Part shown: positions 36,044-45,641 of the stretch, in pieces
Position numbering within the stretch: the stretch's first letter is position 1
Layout of the letters: each line of letters begins with the position of its first letter
Source of the DNA: Stenotrophomonas daejeonensis
Lineage (GTDB): Bacteria > Pseudomonadota > Gammaproteobacteria > Xanthomonadales > Xanthomonadaceae
Length of the DNA: 55,257 nt
Assembly (NCBI RefSeq): GCF_001431505.1
Contig: NZ_LDJP01000008.1
Location: 1 to 55,257 of the forward strand
Direction: 5' to 3'
Made by a program: the position numbers and the translations under genes
Notes under the pieces: model-generated
Database searches by the model: none
The model's input: only the letters and a program-made list of their open reading frames with translations
Told to the model about the DNA's origin: nothing

Positions 36044-37477
36044 ATGACCGCGCCCCTTCCCCCGTCCGCCAAGTCGACCAGGATGCTGCTGCTGTCCAGC
36101 CTGGCCGGGCTGGCATGTGGGGCATGGGGGCCGGTACAGGCGCAATCGCTGACGCTGGAACAGTTGCAGCAGCGGCTGGAACGGCTGGAACGCCATGCCG
36201 GCGTGGCCGCTGCCGACGATGATGATGCAGATACCGGGTTGGCCGCGCTGGACCAGCGCCTGCGCATCCTCGAACGGCGCCTGGAACTGCAGGAAGAAGA
36301 GCGCGCAGCCACGGCGAAGGCCGCGCCGAAGATCGCCATCGACCAGAAGGGCGCCGCGTTCAAGTCCGGCGACGGCGCCTACGAGCTGAAACTGCGCGGC
36401 CTGCTGCAGGGCGATGCGCGGGTGTTCCTCGGCAGCGACGCCAACCAGAACGACAGCTTCCTGCTGCGCACCGCGCGGCCGACGCTGGAAGGCAGCCTCG
36501 GCAAGCGGGTGGCTTACCGCTTCACCCCGGAGCTGGCCGGCGACAGCGCCAGCGTCGTCGATGCGTATGCCGACCTGCGCTTCGACCCCGCCTGGACGTT
36601 GCGGGTAGGCAGGTTCACCTCGCCGGTGGGGCTGGAGCGCCTGCAGTCCTCCTCGGCGCTGGCCGACGTGGAACGCGCGCTGGCCAGCGAACTGGCACCC
36701 AACCGCGACCTCGGCGTGCAGTTGCAGGGCGACGTGGCCGGGGGCAGGTTCAGCTATGCGCTGGGCGTGTTCAACGGCGCGGTCGATGGCCGCGATGCCG
36801 TCACCAGCAACCCGGACGACGACTTCGAACTGGCCGGGCGCGTGTTCTTCGAGCCGCTCAAGGGCCGCGACAGCGCCTGGGCGGGGCTGGGCTTCGGCCT
36901 CGGTGCCAGCAGCGGCGACAAGCACGGCGCCGGCAACAACTTCCTGCCGCGCTACCGCACCCCGGGGCAGGCCACGTTCTTCGGCTACCGCGGCACGGTG
37001 CTGGCCGACGGCAGCCACCGCCGCTGGTCGCCGCAGGGCTGGTTCTACCGCGACGGCTTCGGCCTGCAGGGCGAATACATCGTCTCGCGGCAGGAAGTAG
37101 CCAGCGCCGGCCAGCGCGCCGCGCTGGAGCACCGCGCCTGGCAGGCCACTGCCAGCTGGGTGCTCAGCGGCGAGGACGCCAGTTACCGCGGGGTGACGCC
37201 GGCGCGGCCGTTCGGCGTCAACGGCGGCCGCGGCGCACTGGAACTGACCGCCCGCTACGGCGAGCTGGAGATCGACGCTGCCGCCTTCCCGTTCTATGCC
37301 GACCCGGCCACCTCGGCCGCGCGCGCCCGCGCCTGGGTGCTGGGCGCCAACTGGTACCTGACCGCCAACCTGAAGCTGGTGACCAACTACACGCACACCC
37401 GTTTCGATGCAGCCGGCGGCGCCAGCGCGTTGCCCGACGAAAAAGCCGTTTTCTCGCGCCTGCAAGTGTCCTTCTGA
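36044..37477 (+). CDS. OprP/OprO-type outer membrane porin of the sulfate operon
   Basis: The 477-residue product has a long signal peptide ending near VQAQS, then a coiled-coil-like segment of about 35-90 (LTLEQLQQRLERLERH and LDQRLRILERRLELQEEER). A beta-barrel of the phosphate-selective porin O/P family makes up the rest (RFTPELAGDSASVVDAYADLRFDPAWTLRVGRFTSPVGLERLQSS) and ends in a terminal phenylalanine. The gene lies 12 bases before the sulfate-binding protein gene, so it probably serves sulfate rather than phosphate entry. ATG 36044 follows AGGAA; a longer frame to 35996 has no signal. Confidence 0.87.
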   Translation: MTAPLPPSAKSTRMLLLSSLAGLACGAWGPVQAQSLTLEQLQQRLERLERHAGVAAADDDDADTGLAALDQRLRILERRLELQEEERAATAKAAPKIAIDQKGAAFKSGDGAYELKLRGLLQGDARVFLGSDANQNDSFLLRTARPTLEGSLGKRVAYRFTPELAGDSASVVDAYADLRFDPAWTLRVGRFTSPVGLERLQSSSALADVERALASELAPNRDLGVQLQGDVAGGRFSYALGVFNGAVDGRDAVTSNPDDDFELAGRVFFEPLKGRDSAWAGLGFGLGASSGDKHGAGNNFLPRYRTPGQATFFGYRGTVLADGSHRRWSPQGWFYRDGFGLQGEYIVSRQEVASAGQRAALEHRAWQATASWVLSGEDASYRGVTPARPFGVNGGRGALELTARYGELEIDAAAFPFYADPATSAARARAWVLGANWYLTANLKLVTNYTHTRFDAAGGASALPDEKAVFSRLQVSF

Positions 37478-37489
37478 CGGAGAGCCCCC

Positions 37490-38515
37490 ATGACGACTTC
37501 CTCCCTTGTCCGCCGCGCCGGCATTGCCACGCTGGCCTTGCTGCTGGCCCTGGGGGCCGGCAGTGCCTTCGCCCGCGACGTGCAGCTGCTCAACGTTTCC
37601 TACGACCCCACCCGCGAGCTGTACCGCGACTTCAACGCCGCCTTCGCCAAGCACTGGAAGCAGACCACCGGCGATACGGTCACCGTCGAAACCTCGCACG
37701 GCGGCTCGGGCAAGCAGGCGCGCGCGGTGATCGACGGCATCGAAGCCGACGTGGTGACCCTGGCGCTGGCCTACGACGTGGATGCGATCGCCGGAAAGGC
37801 CAGGCTGCTGCCGGCGGACTGGGAAAGCCGCCTGCCCGACAACAGCGCGCCCTACACCTCGACGATCGTGTTCCTGGTGCGCAAGGGCAACCCCAAGGGC
37901 ATCCGCGACTGGCCGGACCTGCTGCGCGACGGCGTGTCGGTCATCACCCCCAACCCCAAGACCTCCGGCGGCGCGCGCTGGAACTACCTGGCCGCCTGGG
38001 CCTACGCCGACCACATCTTCAAGGGCGACCGCGAACGCATCCTCAACTACATGCGCGCGCTGTTCCGCAACGTGCCGGTGCTGGACACCGGCGCGCGCGG
38101 CGCCACCACCACCTTCGTCCAGCGGGGCATCGGCGACGTGCTGCTGGCGTGGGAGAACGAGGCCTTCCTCGCCCAGCAGGAAATGGGGCCGGACAAGTTC
38201 GAGATCGTGGTGCCGCGCATGTCGATCCTGGCCGAGCCGTCGGTGGCGCTGGTCGATCGCAACGTCGACCGCCACGGCACCCGCGAGGTGGCGCAGGCCT
38301 ACCTGCACTACCTATATTCGGCGGAGGGCCAGCGCATCGCCGCGCGCCACTACTACCGTCCGCGCCATCCCGAACTGGCCGCCCCGGCCGACGTGGCGCG
38401 CTTCCCGCAGGTGCGGCTGGTCACCATCCGCGATGCCTTCGGTTCGTGGGAAAAGGCGCAAGCCGAGCATTTCGCCGATGGCGGCGTGTTCGACCAGATC
38501 CAGGCGAGCAAATAA
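37490..38515 (+). CDS. sbp: Periplasmic sulfate-binding protein
   Basis: The 341-residue product has a signal peptide ([17 protein letters not shown]) and the sulfate-binding fold: [38 protein letters not shown], and [31 protein letters not shown] contains a ligand-binding loop. It delivers sulfate, possibly thiosulfate, to CysT/CysW. It could equally be called cysP, since the two cannot be separated with certainty by eye. It is the second gene of a five-gene operon. Confidence 0.93.
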   Translation: MTTSSLVRRAGIATLALLLALGAGSAFARDVQLLNVSYDPTRELYRDFNAAFAKHWKQTTGDTVTVETSHGGSGKQARAVIDGIEADVVTLALAYDVDAIAGKARLLPADWESRLPDNSAPYTSTIVFLVRKGNPKGIRDWPDLLRDGVSVITPNPKTSGGARWNYLAAWAYADHIFKGDRERILNYMRALFRNVPVLDTGARGATTTFVQRGIGDVLLAWENEAFLAQQEMGPDKFEIVVPRMSILAEPSVALVDRNVDRHGTREVAQAYLHYLYSAEGQRIAARHYYRPRHPELAAPADVARFPQVRLVTIRDAFGSWEKAQAEHFADGGVFDQIQASK

Positions 38516-39394
38516 GTGACCCATCCGGTTTCTCCCGCTCCGGCGTCCCCGCTGGCCGCGCCGAAGGGCCGGCGGCGCGCGCGCCGGGTCATTCCCGGTT
38601 TCGGCCTCGGCATGGGCATCACCCTGTTCTGGCTGGGCCTGATCGTGCTGGTGCCGCTGGCCGGGCTGTTCCTCAAGGCCGCCGGGCTGGGCGTCGGCGG
38701 CATCTGGCAGATATGGAGCGAGCCGCGGGTGCTGGCGGCGTTGCGCCTGAGCTTCCTCACCGCGCTGGCGGCGGCGGCGTTCAACACGGTGATGGGCACG
38801 TGGGTGGCGTGGGTGTTCGTGCGCTACCGCTTCCCCGGCCGGCGCCTGTTCGACGCGATGATCGACCTGCCGTTCGCGCTGCCCACGGCGGTGGCGGGCA
38901 TCGCGTTGACCGCGTTGTACGGCGGGCAGGGCTGGATAGGCCGTTGGCTGGAGCCGCTGGGCGTCAAGGTCGCCTATGCACCGGCCGGCATCGTCGTGGC
39001 GCTGGTGTTCGTCGGCCTGCCGTTCGTGGTGCGCATCGTGCAGCCGGTGCTGGCCGAGAGCGAGCGCGAGCTGGAGGAAGCGGCCGGCACGCTCGGCGCC
39101 AACCGCCTGCAGACCGTGGCGCGGGTGGTGCTGCCGGCGCTGTGGCCAGCCCTGCTGACCGGTTTTGCGCTGGCGTTTGCGCGCGGCGTGGGCGAATACG
39201 GCTCGGTGATCTTCATCGCCGGCAACCTGCCGTTCGCCACCGAGATCGCACCGCTGCTGATTACCATCCGCCTGGATGAATTCGACTACGCCGGGGCCAC
39301 CGCGATCGCCACGGCGATGCTGCTGCTGTCCTTCGTCGTGTTGCTGTTGGTCAACAGCCTGCAAGCGCGGCTGCAACGCAGGGGCGCGCGATGA
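38516..39394 (+). CDS. cysT: Sulfate ABC transporter permease CysT
   Basis: The 292-residue product is the first sulfate permease subunit, also called CysU. It has six predicted helices and the ABC-permease EAA loop region ELEEAAGTLGANRLQTVARVVLPALWPALLTG that contacts CysA. The start is GTG 38516, directly after the TAA of the binding-protein gene. The product then begins MTHPVSPAP. The stop overlaps the cysW ATG (ATGA). Confidence 0.94.
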   Translation: MTHPVSPAPASPLAAPKGRRRARRVIPGFGLGMGITLFWLGLIVLVPLAGLFLKAAGLGVGGIWQIWSEPRVLAALRLSFLTALAAAAFNTVMGTWVAWVFVRYRFPGRRLFDAMIDLPFALPTAVAGIALTALYGGQGWIGRWLEPLGVKVAYAPAGIVVALVFVGLPFVVRIVQPVLAESERELEEAAGTLGANRLQTVARVVLPALWPALLTGFALAFARGVGEYGSVIFIAGNLPFATEIAPLLITIRLDEFDYAGATAIATAMLLLSFVVLLLVNSLQARLQRRGAR

Positions 39395-40350
39395 ACGAAA
39401 TGGTGTCGGAGCTGCCGATGGGAATTGCCGCATCCACCGGCCGCCGCGGCGCGGCGCAAGCGGCCAGCGTGACCACCGAGCCGCGCTGGGTGCAGGTGCT
39501 GCTGATCCTCGGCGCGCTGGGCTTCCTGCTGTCCTTCCTGCTGCTGCCGCTGCTGCTGGTGTTCGGCGAGGCACTGCGTGGCGGCGTGCAGGCGTTCTGG
39601 GCCGCGATCACCGATGCCGACGCGCTGGCGGCGGTGAAACTGACCCTGCTGGTCACCGCGATCGTCGTACCGCTGAACCTGCTGTTCGGCATTGCCGCGG
39701 CGTGGGTGGTCAGCAAGCACAAGTTCCCCGGCAAGCGCTGGCTGGTGACGCTGATCGACCTGCCGTTCTCGGTGTCGCCGGTGGTGGCCGGGCTGGTGTT
39801 CATCCTGCTGTTCGGCCGCGATGGCTGGCTGTGGCCGCTGATCGAGGACGGCCTGCACCTGCACCTGCCGGTGCTGGGCGAGGTGCTGCTGCAACTGCCG
39901 CGCATCGTGTTCGCCATCCCCGGCATCGTGCTGGCCACCGCCTTCGTCACCTTTCCCTTCATCGCCCGCGAACTGATGCCGCTGATGGAGCAGCAGGGCA
40001 ACGACGAGGAACTGGCCGCGCTGACCCTGGGCGCGAACGCGTGGCAGATGTTCTGGAAAGTCACGTTGCCGAACATCCGCTGGGGCCTGCTGTACGGCGT
40101 GCTGTTGTGCAGCGCGCGGGCGATGGGCGAATTCGGCGCGGTGTCGGTGGTGTCCGGGCACATCCGCGGGCGTACCAACACGTTGCCGCTGCATGTGGAA
40201 ATTCTCTACAACGAACCGTCCGCGCATACGTGGAGCGCCGCGTTCGCCTGCGCCTCGCTGCTGGCCGGCACTGCGCTGCTGACGCTGGTGACAAAGACCT
40301 TCCTTGAATGGCGCCACGGCGAATCGCTGGCTGCCGCGCACCGCCACTGA
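39391..40350 (+). CDS. cysW: Sulfate ABC transporter permease CysW
   Basis: The 319-residue product is the second sulfate permease subunit. It has six membrane helices, for example [25 protein letters not shown], and the EAA-type loop [33 protein letters not shown]. The sequence [30 protein letters not shown] is typical of CysW. ATG 39391 overlaps the cysT stop by four bases. cysA begins within a few bases of this stop. Confidence 0.95.
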   Translation: MNEMVSELPMGIAASTGRRGAAQAASVTTEPRWVQVLLILGALGFLLSFLLLPLLLVFGEALRGGVQAFWAAITDADALAAVKLTLLVTAIVVPLNLLFGIAAAWVVSKHKFPGKRWLVTLIDLPFSVSPVVAGLVFILLFGRDGWLWPLIEDGLHLHLPVLGEVLLQLPRIVFAIPGIVLATAFVTFPFIARELMPLMEQQGNDEELAALTLGANAWQMFWKVTLPNIRWGLLYGVLLCSARAMGEFGAVSVVSGHIRGRTNTLPLHVEILYNEPSAHTWSAAFACASLLAGTALLTLVTKTFLEWRHGESLAAAHRH

Positions 40351-40360
40351 GATGACGACG

Positions 40361-41398
40361 ATGGACATCCGCATACGACAACTGGGCAAGCGTTTCGGCG
40401 ATTTCGCCGCGCTCGACGGCGTCAGCCTCGACATCCGCAGCGGCGAGCTGCTGGCGCTGCTGGGGCCGTCCGGCTCGGGCAAGACCACCCTGTTGCGCGC
40501 CATCGCCGGGCTGGAGCAGCCCGAGCAGGGCCGCGTCCTGTTCGACGGCGAGGACGCCACCGGGCTGAGCGTGCAGGCGCGCCGCGCCGGCTTCGTGTTC
40601 CAGCACTACGCGCTGTTCAAGCACATGGACGTCCGCCGCAACATCGCCTTCGGCCTCGAAGTGCGGCGCGGCGGCGAGCGCTGGCCGAAGGCGCGCATCG
40701 CCGCCCGGGTCGAGGAACTGCTGGCGCTGGTGCAGCTGGACGGGCTGGGCGGGCGCTACCCGACGCAGCTGTCCGGTGGCCAGCGCCAGCGCGTGGCGCT
40801 GGCGCGCGCGCTGGCCATCGAACCGCGCGTGCTGCTGCTGGACGAACCGTTCGGCGCGCTCGACGCGCAGGTGCGCCGCGACCTGCGGCGCTGGCTGCGC
40901 GAACTGCACGACCGCACCGGGCTGACCACGGTGTTCGTCACCCACGACCAGGAGGAAGCGCTGGAACTGGCCGACCGCGTGGCCATCCTCAACCGCGGTC
41001 GCATCGAGCAGGTCGGCACCCCGGCCGAGGTCTACGACCGCCCGGCCTCGCCGTTCGTGTACGGCTTCGTCGGCGAGGCCAACCGGCTGCCGGCGCGGGT
41101 GCGCGGCGACGGGCTGGAGGTGGCCGGCGCGCAATGGCCGCTGCCGGCGACCCTGCCGGCGGCGGGCGAACTGGAGGTCTACGTGCGGCCGGAGGACATG
41201 CGCGCCGACGCCGCCGGCGACTGGGCCGGCACCGTGCTGTCGGTGCAGCGCAGCGGCGCCCGTACCCGGCTGCGCGCGCGCCTGCATGAGGCCGCCGTGG
41301 ACGTGGAGGTCGAACTGCCGCCGGACGCCCCGGCCTATGCCGCCGGCCAGCCCATCGCGCTGGCGGCGCGCCGCCACGGGGTGTTCCCGGCCACGTAG
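40361..41398 (+). CDS. cysA: Sulfate ABC transporter ATP-binding protein CysA
   Basis: CysA powers sulfate import. The 345-residue product has Walker [10 protein letters not shown], the Q-loop [11 protein letters not shown], the signature LSGGQRQR, Walker [15 protein letters not shown], and the H-loop [21 protein letters not shown]-like regulatory domain follows from about 240 with [12 protein letters not shown]. The in-frame ATG at 40352 would add MTT. The TAG stop reads as part of a GTAG tetranucleotide followed by a small palindrome. Confidence 0.96.
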   Translation: MDIRIRQLGKRFGDFAALDGVSLDIRSGELLALLGPSGSGKTTLLRAIAGLEQPEQGRVLFDGEDATGLSVQARRAGFVFQHYALFKHMDVRRNIAFGLEVRRGGERWPKARIAARVEELLALVQLDGLGGRYPTQLSGGQRQRVALARALAIEPRVLLLDEPFGALDAQVRRDLRRWLRELHDRTGLTTVFVTHDQEEALELADRVAILNRGRIEQVGTPAEVYDRPASPFVYGFVGEANRLPARVRGDGLEVAGAQWPLPATLPAAGELEVYVRPEDMRADAAGDWAGTVLSVQRSGARTRLRARLHEAAVDVEVELPPDAPAYAAGQPIALAARRHGVFPAT

Positions 41399-41418
41399 CG
41401 CGTGCCGGCACAGCCCCC

Positions 41419-41488
41419 GTGGATGCGGGGCTCGCCCGGCATGGGGCCTTGCCGACGAAACCCCATGCCGGGCAAGCCCGGTACCTGC
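41419..41488. repeat. Degenerate pair of inverted GTAG-type palindromes
   Basis: A unit with head GTGG and core ATGCGGGGCTCGCCCGGCAT (41419-41442) faces a unit ATGCCGGGC-AA-GCCCGGTAC with head CTGC (to 41488). Both have drifted from the GTAG form. The pair lies between cysA and the TorF gene. Confidence 0.65.
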
Positions 41489-41637
41489 GGGGGCAGGGCA
41501 TTCTGCGGACTTGCGGGATTGCGCTTCCCCGCAATCGGGCGAAGAGCCGAATTTCCTCTGGCGCTGCCTGGTCATTGTGGTTAAGAATTCGTGAACCCGC
41601 GCCCTCGCCGCACGGGTCCCCCCACAGGAGAACCGCA

Positions 41638-42336
41638 ATGACCCACAGCAAACGCCTTGCCGCCGTTGCCTGCGCCGCCCTGCTTTCCGTCCCGTTCATG
41701 GCTTCCGCCGACGATGCGGCCGAATCGCCCATCAGCTGGGAAGTCGGCGCGGTATCGGACTACCTGTTCCGCGCGGCCTCGCAGACCGACGAGAAGCCCA
41801 CCGTGCAGGCGGGCCTGACCTGGACCTCGCCGGTCGGCCTGTACGTCGGCACCTGGGGCTCGGGCGTGGATTTCGGCCCCGGCGACCCCGACGTGGAAGT
41901 GGACTTCTTCGTCGGCTACGGCTTCGACGTCAGCGAGCAGGTCAACTTCGACGTGCTGCTCAACCGCTATACCTACCCCGGCGCGAGCGAGCTGGCCTAC
42001 AACGAGCTGGTCACCACCACCACCATCGCCGACACCTGGAAGGTCAACGTCAGCTACAGCAACGACGTGTGGAACAGCGGCACCGATGGCTGGTACTACG
42101 GCATCGGTGGCGAGTGGGGCCTGCCCAACGAATTCAGCCTGAGCGCCAACGTCGGCCGCAGTACCTTCGAGAATGGCGTCGCCGAGGATTACACCGACTG
42201 GGGCGTGGGCGTGAGCCGCGGCTTCGGCATCGCCAACGTGTCGCTGGGCTACTACGGCGCCGACGGCAACGGCCGCGACAACTTCGGCAAGCTGGCCGAC
42301 AACCGCGTGGTGCTGGCGGTGAAGATCGCGCGCTGA
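41638..42336 (+). CDS. TorF family putative porin
   Basis: The 232-residue product has a signal peptide (AAVACAALLSVPFMASA) and the TorF (Gcw_chp) pattern. Visible parts are WEVGAVSDYLFRAASQTDEKPTVQAGL, GLYVGTWGSGVDFGPGDPDVEVDFFVGYGF, NRYTYPGA, and a final strand VVLAVKIAR. It is expected to form a small outer-membrane barrel of unknown substrate. AGGAG precedes ATG 41638. It lies after the sulfate operon, separated by a repeat pair, so co-transcription is uncertain. Confidence 0.85.
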   Translation: MTHSKRLAAVACAALLSVPFMASADDAAESPISWEVGAVSDYLFRAASQTDEKPTVQAGLTWTSPVGLYVGTWGSGVDFGPGDPDVEVDFFVGYGFDVSEQVNFDVLLNRYTYPGASELAYNELVTTTTIADTWKVNVSYSNDVWNSGTDGWYYGIGGEWGLPNEFSLSANVGRSTFENGVAEDYTDWGVGVSRGFGIANVSLGYYGADGNGRDNFGKLADNRVVLAVKIAR

Positions 42337-42356
42337 GCGCGGGCAACGCCGTTGCA

Positions 42357-42388
42357 ATGAAAAAGGCGCCGCAAGGCGCCTTTTTCAT
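42357..42388. terminator. Bidirectional terminator between torF-type gene and tdh
   Basis: A 14-bp perfect stem (42357-42370 with 42375-42388) is capped by GCAA, with A5 on the left and T5 on the right. It can stop transcription from both convergent genes. Confidence 0.9.
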
Positions 42389-42423
42389 GTGCGGGAACGC
42401 GCCTTGGCGCGATTCCGCGGAGC

Positions 42424-43446
42424 TCAATTCCAGCTCAACACCACCTTGCCGGCCTTGCCCTGTTCCATCAGGTCGAAGCCCTCCTGGAAGCGATCCACCG
42501 GCAGCTGGTGGGTCAGCACCTTGCCCAGCGGGAAGCCGCCCAGGACGAGCTGCGTCATCTTGTACCAGGTCTCGTACATCTTGCGGCCGTAGATGCCCTG
42601 CACGGTCAGGCCCTTGAAGATGATCTTGTCCCAGTCGCAGCCGGCGCCCTTGGGCATGATGCCGAGCATCGCGATCTTGCCGCCGTGGTACATGCAGTCG
42701 AGCATGTCGTTGAACGCGCGCGGGTTGCCGCTCATCTCCAGGCCCACGTCGAAGCCTTCCATGTGCAGGTCGGCCATCACGTCCTTCAGCGACTGGTTGG
42801 CGACGTTGACCACGCGGGTCGCGCCCATGTCGGCGGCGAGCTTCAGGCGGAAGTCGTTGACGTCGGTGACCACCACGTTGCGCGCACCGATGTGCTTGCA
42901 GATGCCCGCGGCAATGATGCCGATCGGGCCGGCGCCGGTGATCAGCACGTCCTCGCCGATCACGTCGAACTCCAGCGCGCAGTGCGCGGCGTTGCCGTAG
43001 GGGTCGAAGAACGCGGCCAGCTCGCTCGGGATCTGGTCGGGGATCGGCCACAGGTTGGACGCCGGCATCACCATGTACTCGGCGAACGCGCCGTTGACGT
43101 TGACGCCGATGCCCACCGTGTTCGGGCACAGGTGCGGGCGGCCGCCGCGGCAGTTGCGGCAATGGCCGCAGACGATGTGGCCCTCGGCCGAGACGCGCTG
43201 GCCGACCTCGTAGCCGGTGACGGCCGAGCCGAGCTGGGCGATACGGCCGACGAACTCATGGCCGATGGTCAGGCCCGGCTTGATCGTGCGCTGGCTCCAC
43301 TCGTCCCACAGGTAGATGTGCAGGTCGGTGCCGCAGATGGCGGTCTTCTCCAGCTTGACCAGCACCTCGTTGGGGCCGGGCACCGGCACCGGCACCTCTT
43401 CCATCCAGATGCCCTTGGCCGCCTCGCGCTTCACCAGCGCGCGCAT
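42424..43446 (-). CDS. tdh: L-threonine 3-dehydrogenase
   Basis: Tdh oxidises threonine to 2-amino-3-ketobutyrate with NAD, feeding Kbl. The 340-residue product is a zinc MDR enzyme. It has the catalytic zinc cysteine C38 in [18 protein letters not shown], the structural zinc set [15 protein letters not shown], and NAD loop [14 protein letters not shown]. Starting at 43446 (MRALVKRE) puts the cysteine at the E. coli position 38. An in-frame ATG at 43461 would add MTQNT, and neither start has a strong ribosome-binding site. kbl is not adjacent. Confidence 0.95.
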   Translation of the reverse strand: MRALVKREAAKGIWMEEVPVPVPGPNEVLVKLEKTAICGTDLHIYLWDEWSQRTIKPGLTIGHEFVGRIAQLGSAVTGYEVGQRVSAEGHIVCGHCRNCRGGRPHLCPNTVGIGVNVNGAFAEYMVMPASNLWPIPDQIPSELAAFFDPYGNAAHCALEFDVIGEDVLITGAGPIGIIAAGICKHIGARNVVVTDVNDFRLKLAADMGATRVVNVANQSLKDVMADLHMEGFDVGLEMSGNPRAFNDMLDCMYHGGKIAMLGIMPKGAGCDWDKIIFKGLTVQGIYGRKMYETWYKMTQLVLGGFPLGKVLTHQLPVDRFQEGFDLMEQGKAGKVVLSWN

Positions 43447-43610
43447 CGTGTTCTGTGTCATTGCCGGAAAACCACGGTGGGAAAGAGCGCCGATTATATG
43501 CTTTCAGCCGCAACGGTCCGGTGGCCGGGCCGTTGCGGCGGGCGGTGCGCAGCGCAAGGGCATTGCGCGTAAAATTGTGCGGCACATCACGGTGCGGGGA
43601 GACAGCACAC

Positions 43611-43991
43611 ATGGCCATCCAGGCGGATTCGGGCAAGACGGTATTGGTCGTCGACGACAGCAAGGTGTCGCGCATGGTGATCAAGGCGCACATCCTGGAG
43701 GTCCACCCGCAGTGGCAGGTGGTCGAGGCCGGCACCGGCGAGGAGGCCGTCGCGCTGGTCGCCAGGGCGGTGCCCGACTACTGCACCGTGGACGTCAACA
43801 TGCCCGGCATGCCCGGCACCGATGCGGCGGCGCTGATCCTGCAGGCGCACCCGCAGGTGCGCATCGCCATCTTCTCGGCGAACATCCAGGAAGCGGTGCA
43901 GACGCGCGCGCAGCAGTTGGGCGCGGTGTTCGTGGCCAAGCCGGTGACCGAGAAGTCGATCGCGCAGGCCCTCCAGCATTTCGCGGGGTAG
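43611..43991 (+). CDS. CheY-like single-domain response regulator
   Basis: The 126-residue product is a stand-alone receiver. Key residues are D15 and D16 in LVVDDSK, the phosphoacceptor D61 in TVDVNMPGMPG, S89 in IFSAN and K110 in VAKPVTEK. With no output domain it must act through a partner. The next gene encodes a CheC-type phosphatase, the kind of enzyme that dephosphorylates CheY-like proteins. ATG 43611 follows GGGGAGA; the frame continues upstream through the tdh promoter region without similarity. Confidence 0.9.
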   Translation: MAIQADSGKTVLVVDDSKVSRMVIKAHILEVHPQWQVVEAGTGEEAVALVARAVPDYCTVDVNMPGMPGTDAAALILQAHPQVRIAIFSANIQEAVQTRAQQLGAVFVAKPVTEKSIAQALQHFAG

Positions 43992-43994
43992 GCC

Positions 43995-44612
43995 ATGAGC
44001 GTCCTGACCGACATCGAAACCGACGCGCTCACCGAGATCTTCAACGTCGGTGCCGGGCGCGCCGCGCTGAGCCTGTCCGAGATCGTGGGCGACGAGGTGC
44101 GCCTGTCGGTGCCGTCGCTGGAGGTGCTGCGCACGCGCGAGATCGACGAGCGGGTGCTGCCGCTGGCCAATGCGCGCTTCGCCGCCGTCAGCCAGATATT
44201 CGACGGCCCGTTCGACGCCGAGGCGGTGCTGCTGTTCGCCGAGGCCCATGCGCTGGAAATCGTGCGCGACATGATGGGTTCGCAGATCAGCCTGGAGGAC
44301 CTGGCCGAGTTCGAGCAGGAGGCCATGTGCGAGCTGGGCAACATCATCCTCAACGCCTGCCTGTCGGCGATGGCCGACATGCTGGGCATCACCCTGAACA
44401 GCTCGCTGCCCGAGTACGCGGTGTCCTCGCCGGAGGAAATCTCCGCGCGCCTGGCCTCCGGCGAGAACGACGACACCTACGTGCTGGTCCTGCACATCGA
44501 CCTGCTGATCGAGAAGCACCACGCCTCCGGCCACCTGATCTTCCTGCTCAGCTCGACCTCGCTCAACCGGCTGGTGGCGCACATCCAACGCTATCTGAAC
44601 GCCATTTCATGA
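43995..44612 (+). CDS. CheC-family phosphatase
   Basis: The 205-residue product resembles CheC/CheX/FliY phosphatases of CheY-P. Two active centres of the E-x2-N type are visible: D10/E14/N17 and E113/N116. Each is followed by a proline 23 residues after the asparagine (P40 and P139). Both centres appear intact. It starts 3 bases after the receiver gene and overlaps the GGDEF gene by ATGA, so the three are one translational unit. CheC usually serves chemotaxis with CheD, but no other che gene is in the window. Confidence 0.86.
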   Translation: MSVLTDIETDALTEIFNVGAGRAALSLSEIVGDEVRLSVPSLEVLRTREIDERVLPLANARFAAVSQIFDGPFDAEAVLLFAEAHALEIVRDMMGSQISLEDLAEFEQEAMCELGNIILNACLSAMADMLGITLNSSLPEYAVSSPEEISARLASGENDDTYVLVLHIDLLIEKHHASGHLIFLLSSTSLNRLVAHIQRYLNAIS

Positions 44613-45568
44613 GCAGTTTCGTTCCGGGCCGCATCACCGCCGATGCCGTGCTCGACAACCTCAACCTGGGGTTGGTCGTGCTGGACAAGGACTTCAACAT
44701 CCTGCTGTGGAACGGCTGGATGGAGCGGCATGGCGGGATCGACGCCGGGCGCGCGCTCAACGCCAATTTCGTCACGCTGTTCCAGCAGCAGCTGGCCCCC
44801 GGCTTCCTGCGGGCGCTGTCCAACACCATCAGTTACGGCCTGCCGGCGATGCTGTCCAGCGCCCTGCACCGCTCGCCGCTGCCGCTGTACCACGCCAATG
44901 CCGGCAACGACGGCGGGGCGCCGGCGCGCATGGTGCAGTCGGTGGTGATGACGCCGATCACGGCGGTCGACGGCAGCCGCGCCTGCCTGATCCAGGTCAG
45001 CGACGCCAGCCATTCGATCCGGCGCGAGAAGATGCTGATGTCGCACTCCGAGGCGCTGAAGCGCCAGGTGGTGACCGACGGCCTGACCGGCGTGTACAAC
45101 CGCCGCTTCTTCGACGAGAGCTTCGCGCTGGTGCTGCAGCGGGCGCGGCGCAATGGCGAGGCGCTGTCGCTGTTCATGATCGACATCGACTATTTCAAGC
45201 AATACAACGACCACTACGGGCACACGGCGGGCGACCGCGTGCTGAAGCGCGTGGCCGCCGCGCTCAAGGCGCAGCAGCGCTCGTCGGCCGACGTCTTCGC
45301 CCGCTATGGCGGCGAGGAGTTCGTCATGCTGGTCAACGGCATCGATGCCGCCGGGGCGCAGGGAATCGCCGAGCGCCTGCGCGAAAGCGTGCATGCGCTG
45401 GAAGAGCCGCATGAAAAGTCGCCGGTGGCCCGCCGCGTGACCATCAGCATCGGGGTATGCACCGCCGTACCGCAGGAAGAAGCCGACGGGCGATGCCTGA
45501 TGGACGCCGCCGACGCGGCGCTGTACCGCGCCAAGCAGGGCGGGCGCGACAGGGTGGTGGCGGGTTGA
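44609..45568 (+). CDS. PAS-GGDEF diguanylate cyclase
   Basis: The 319-residue product makes cyclic di-GMP from GTP. An N-terminal PAS-like sensor (about 11-135, NLGLVVLDKDFNILLWNGWME) is joined by a helical linker to a GGDEF domain with DGLTGVYNRRFF, the metal-binding IDIDYFKQYND and the active motif RYGGEEF (234-238). The inhibitory site is altered: the residues are R-S-S-A-D instead of RxxD, so product inhibition may be weak. There are no membrane helices. It ends the receiver-CheC-cyclase operon. Confidence 0.92.
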   Translation: MSSFVPGRITADAVLDNLNLGLVVLDKDFNILLWNGWMERHGGIDAGRALNANFVTLFQQQLAPGFLRALSNTISYGLPAMLSSALHRSPLPLYHANAGNDGGAPARMVQSVVMTPITAVDGSRACLIQVSDASHSIRREKMLMSHSEALKRQVVTDGLTGVYNRRFFDESFALVLQRARRNGEALSLFMIDIDYFKQYNDHYGHTAGDRVLKRVAAALKAQQRSSADVFARYGGEEFVMLVNGIDAAGAQGIAERLRESVHALEEPHEKSPVARRVTISIGVCTAVPQEEADGRCLMDAADAALYRAKQGGRDRVVAG

Positions 45569-45599
45569 GCCGCGATGACCGGGGATTGATGGGCCCCTG

Positions 45600-45627
45600 A
45601 AATCCTTTGCCGCATGAGGATTTTTTT
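45600..45627 (+). terminator. Hairpin with T7 tail after the signalling operon
   Basis: AAATCCT pairs with AGGATTT around a 10-base loop and runs into seven T residues (45621-45627). It may end the signalling operon. A near copy of the same palindrome lies exactly 50 bases further on, without the T tail. Confidence 0.65.
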
Positions 45628-45641
45628 GCAGTACCGGCAAT

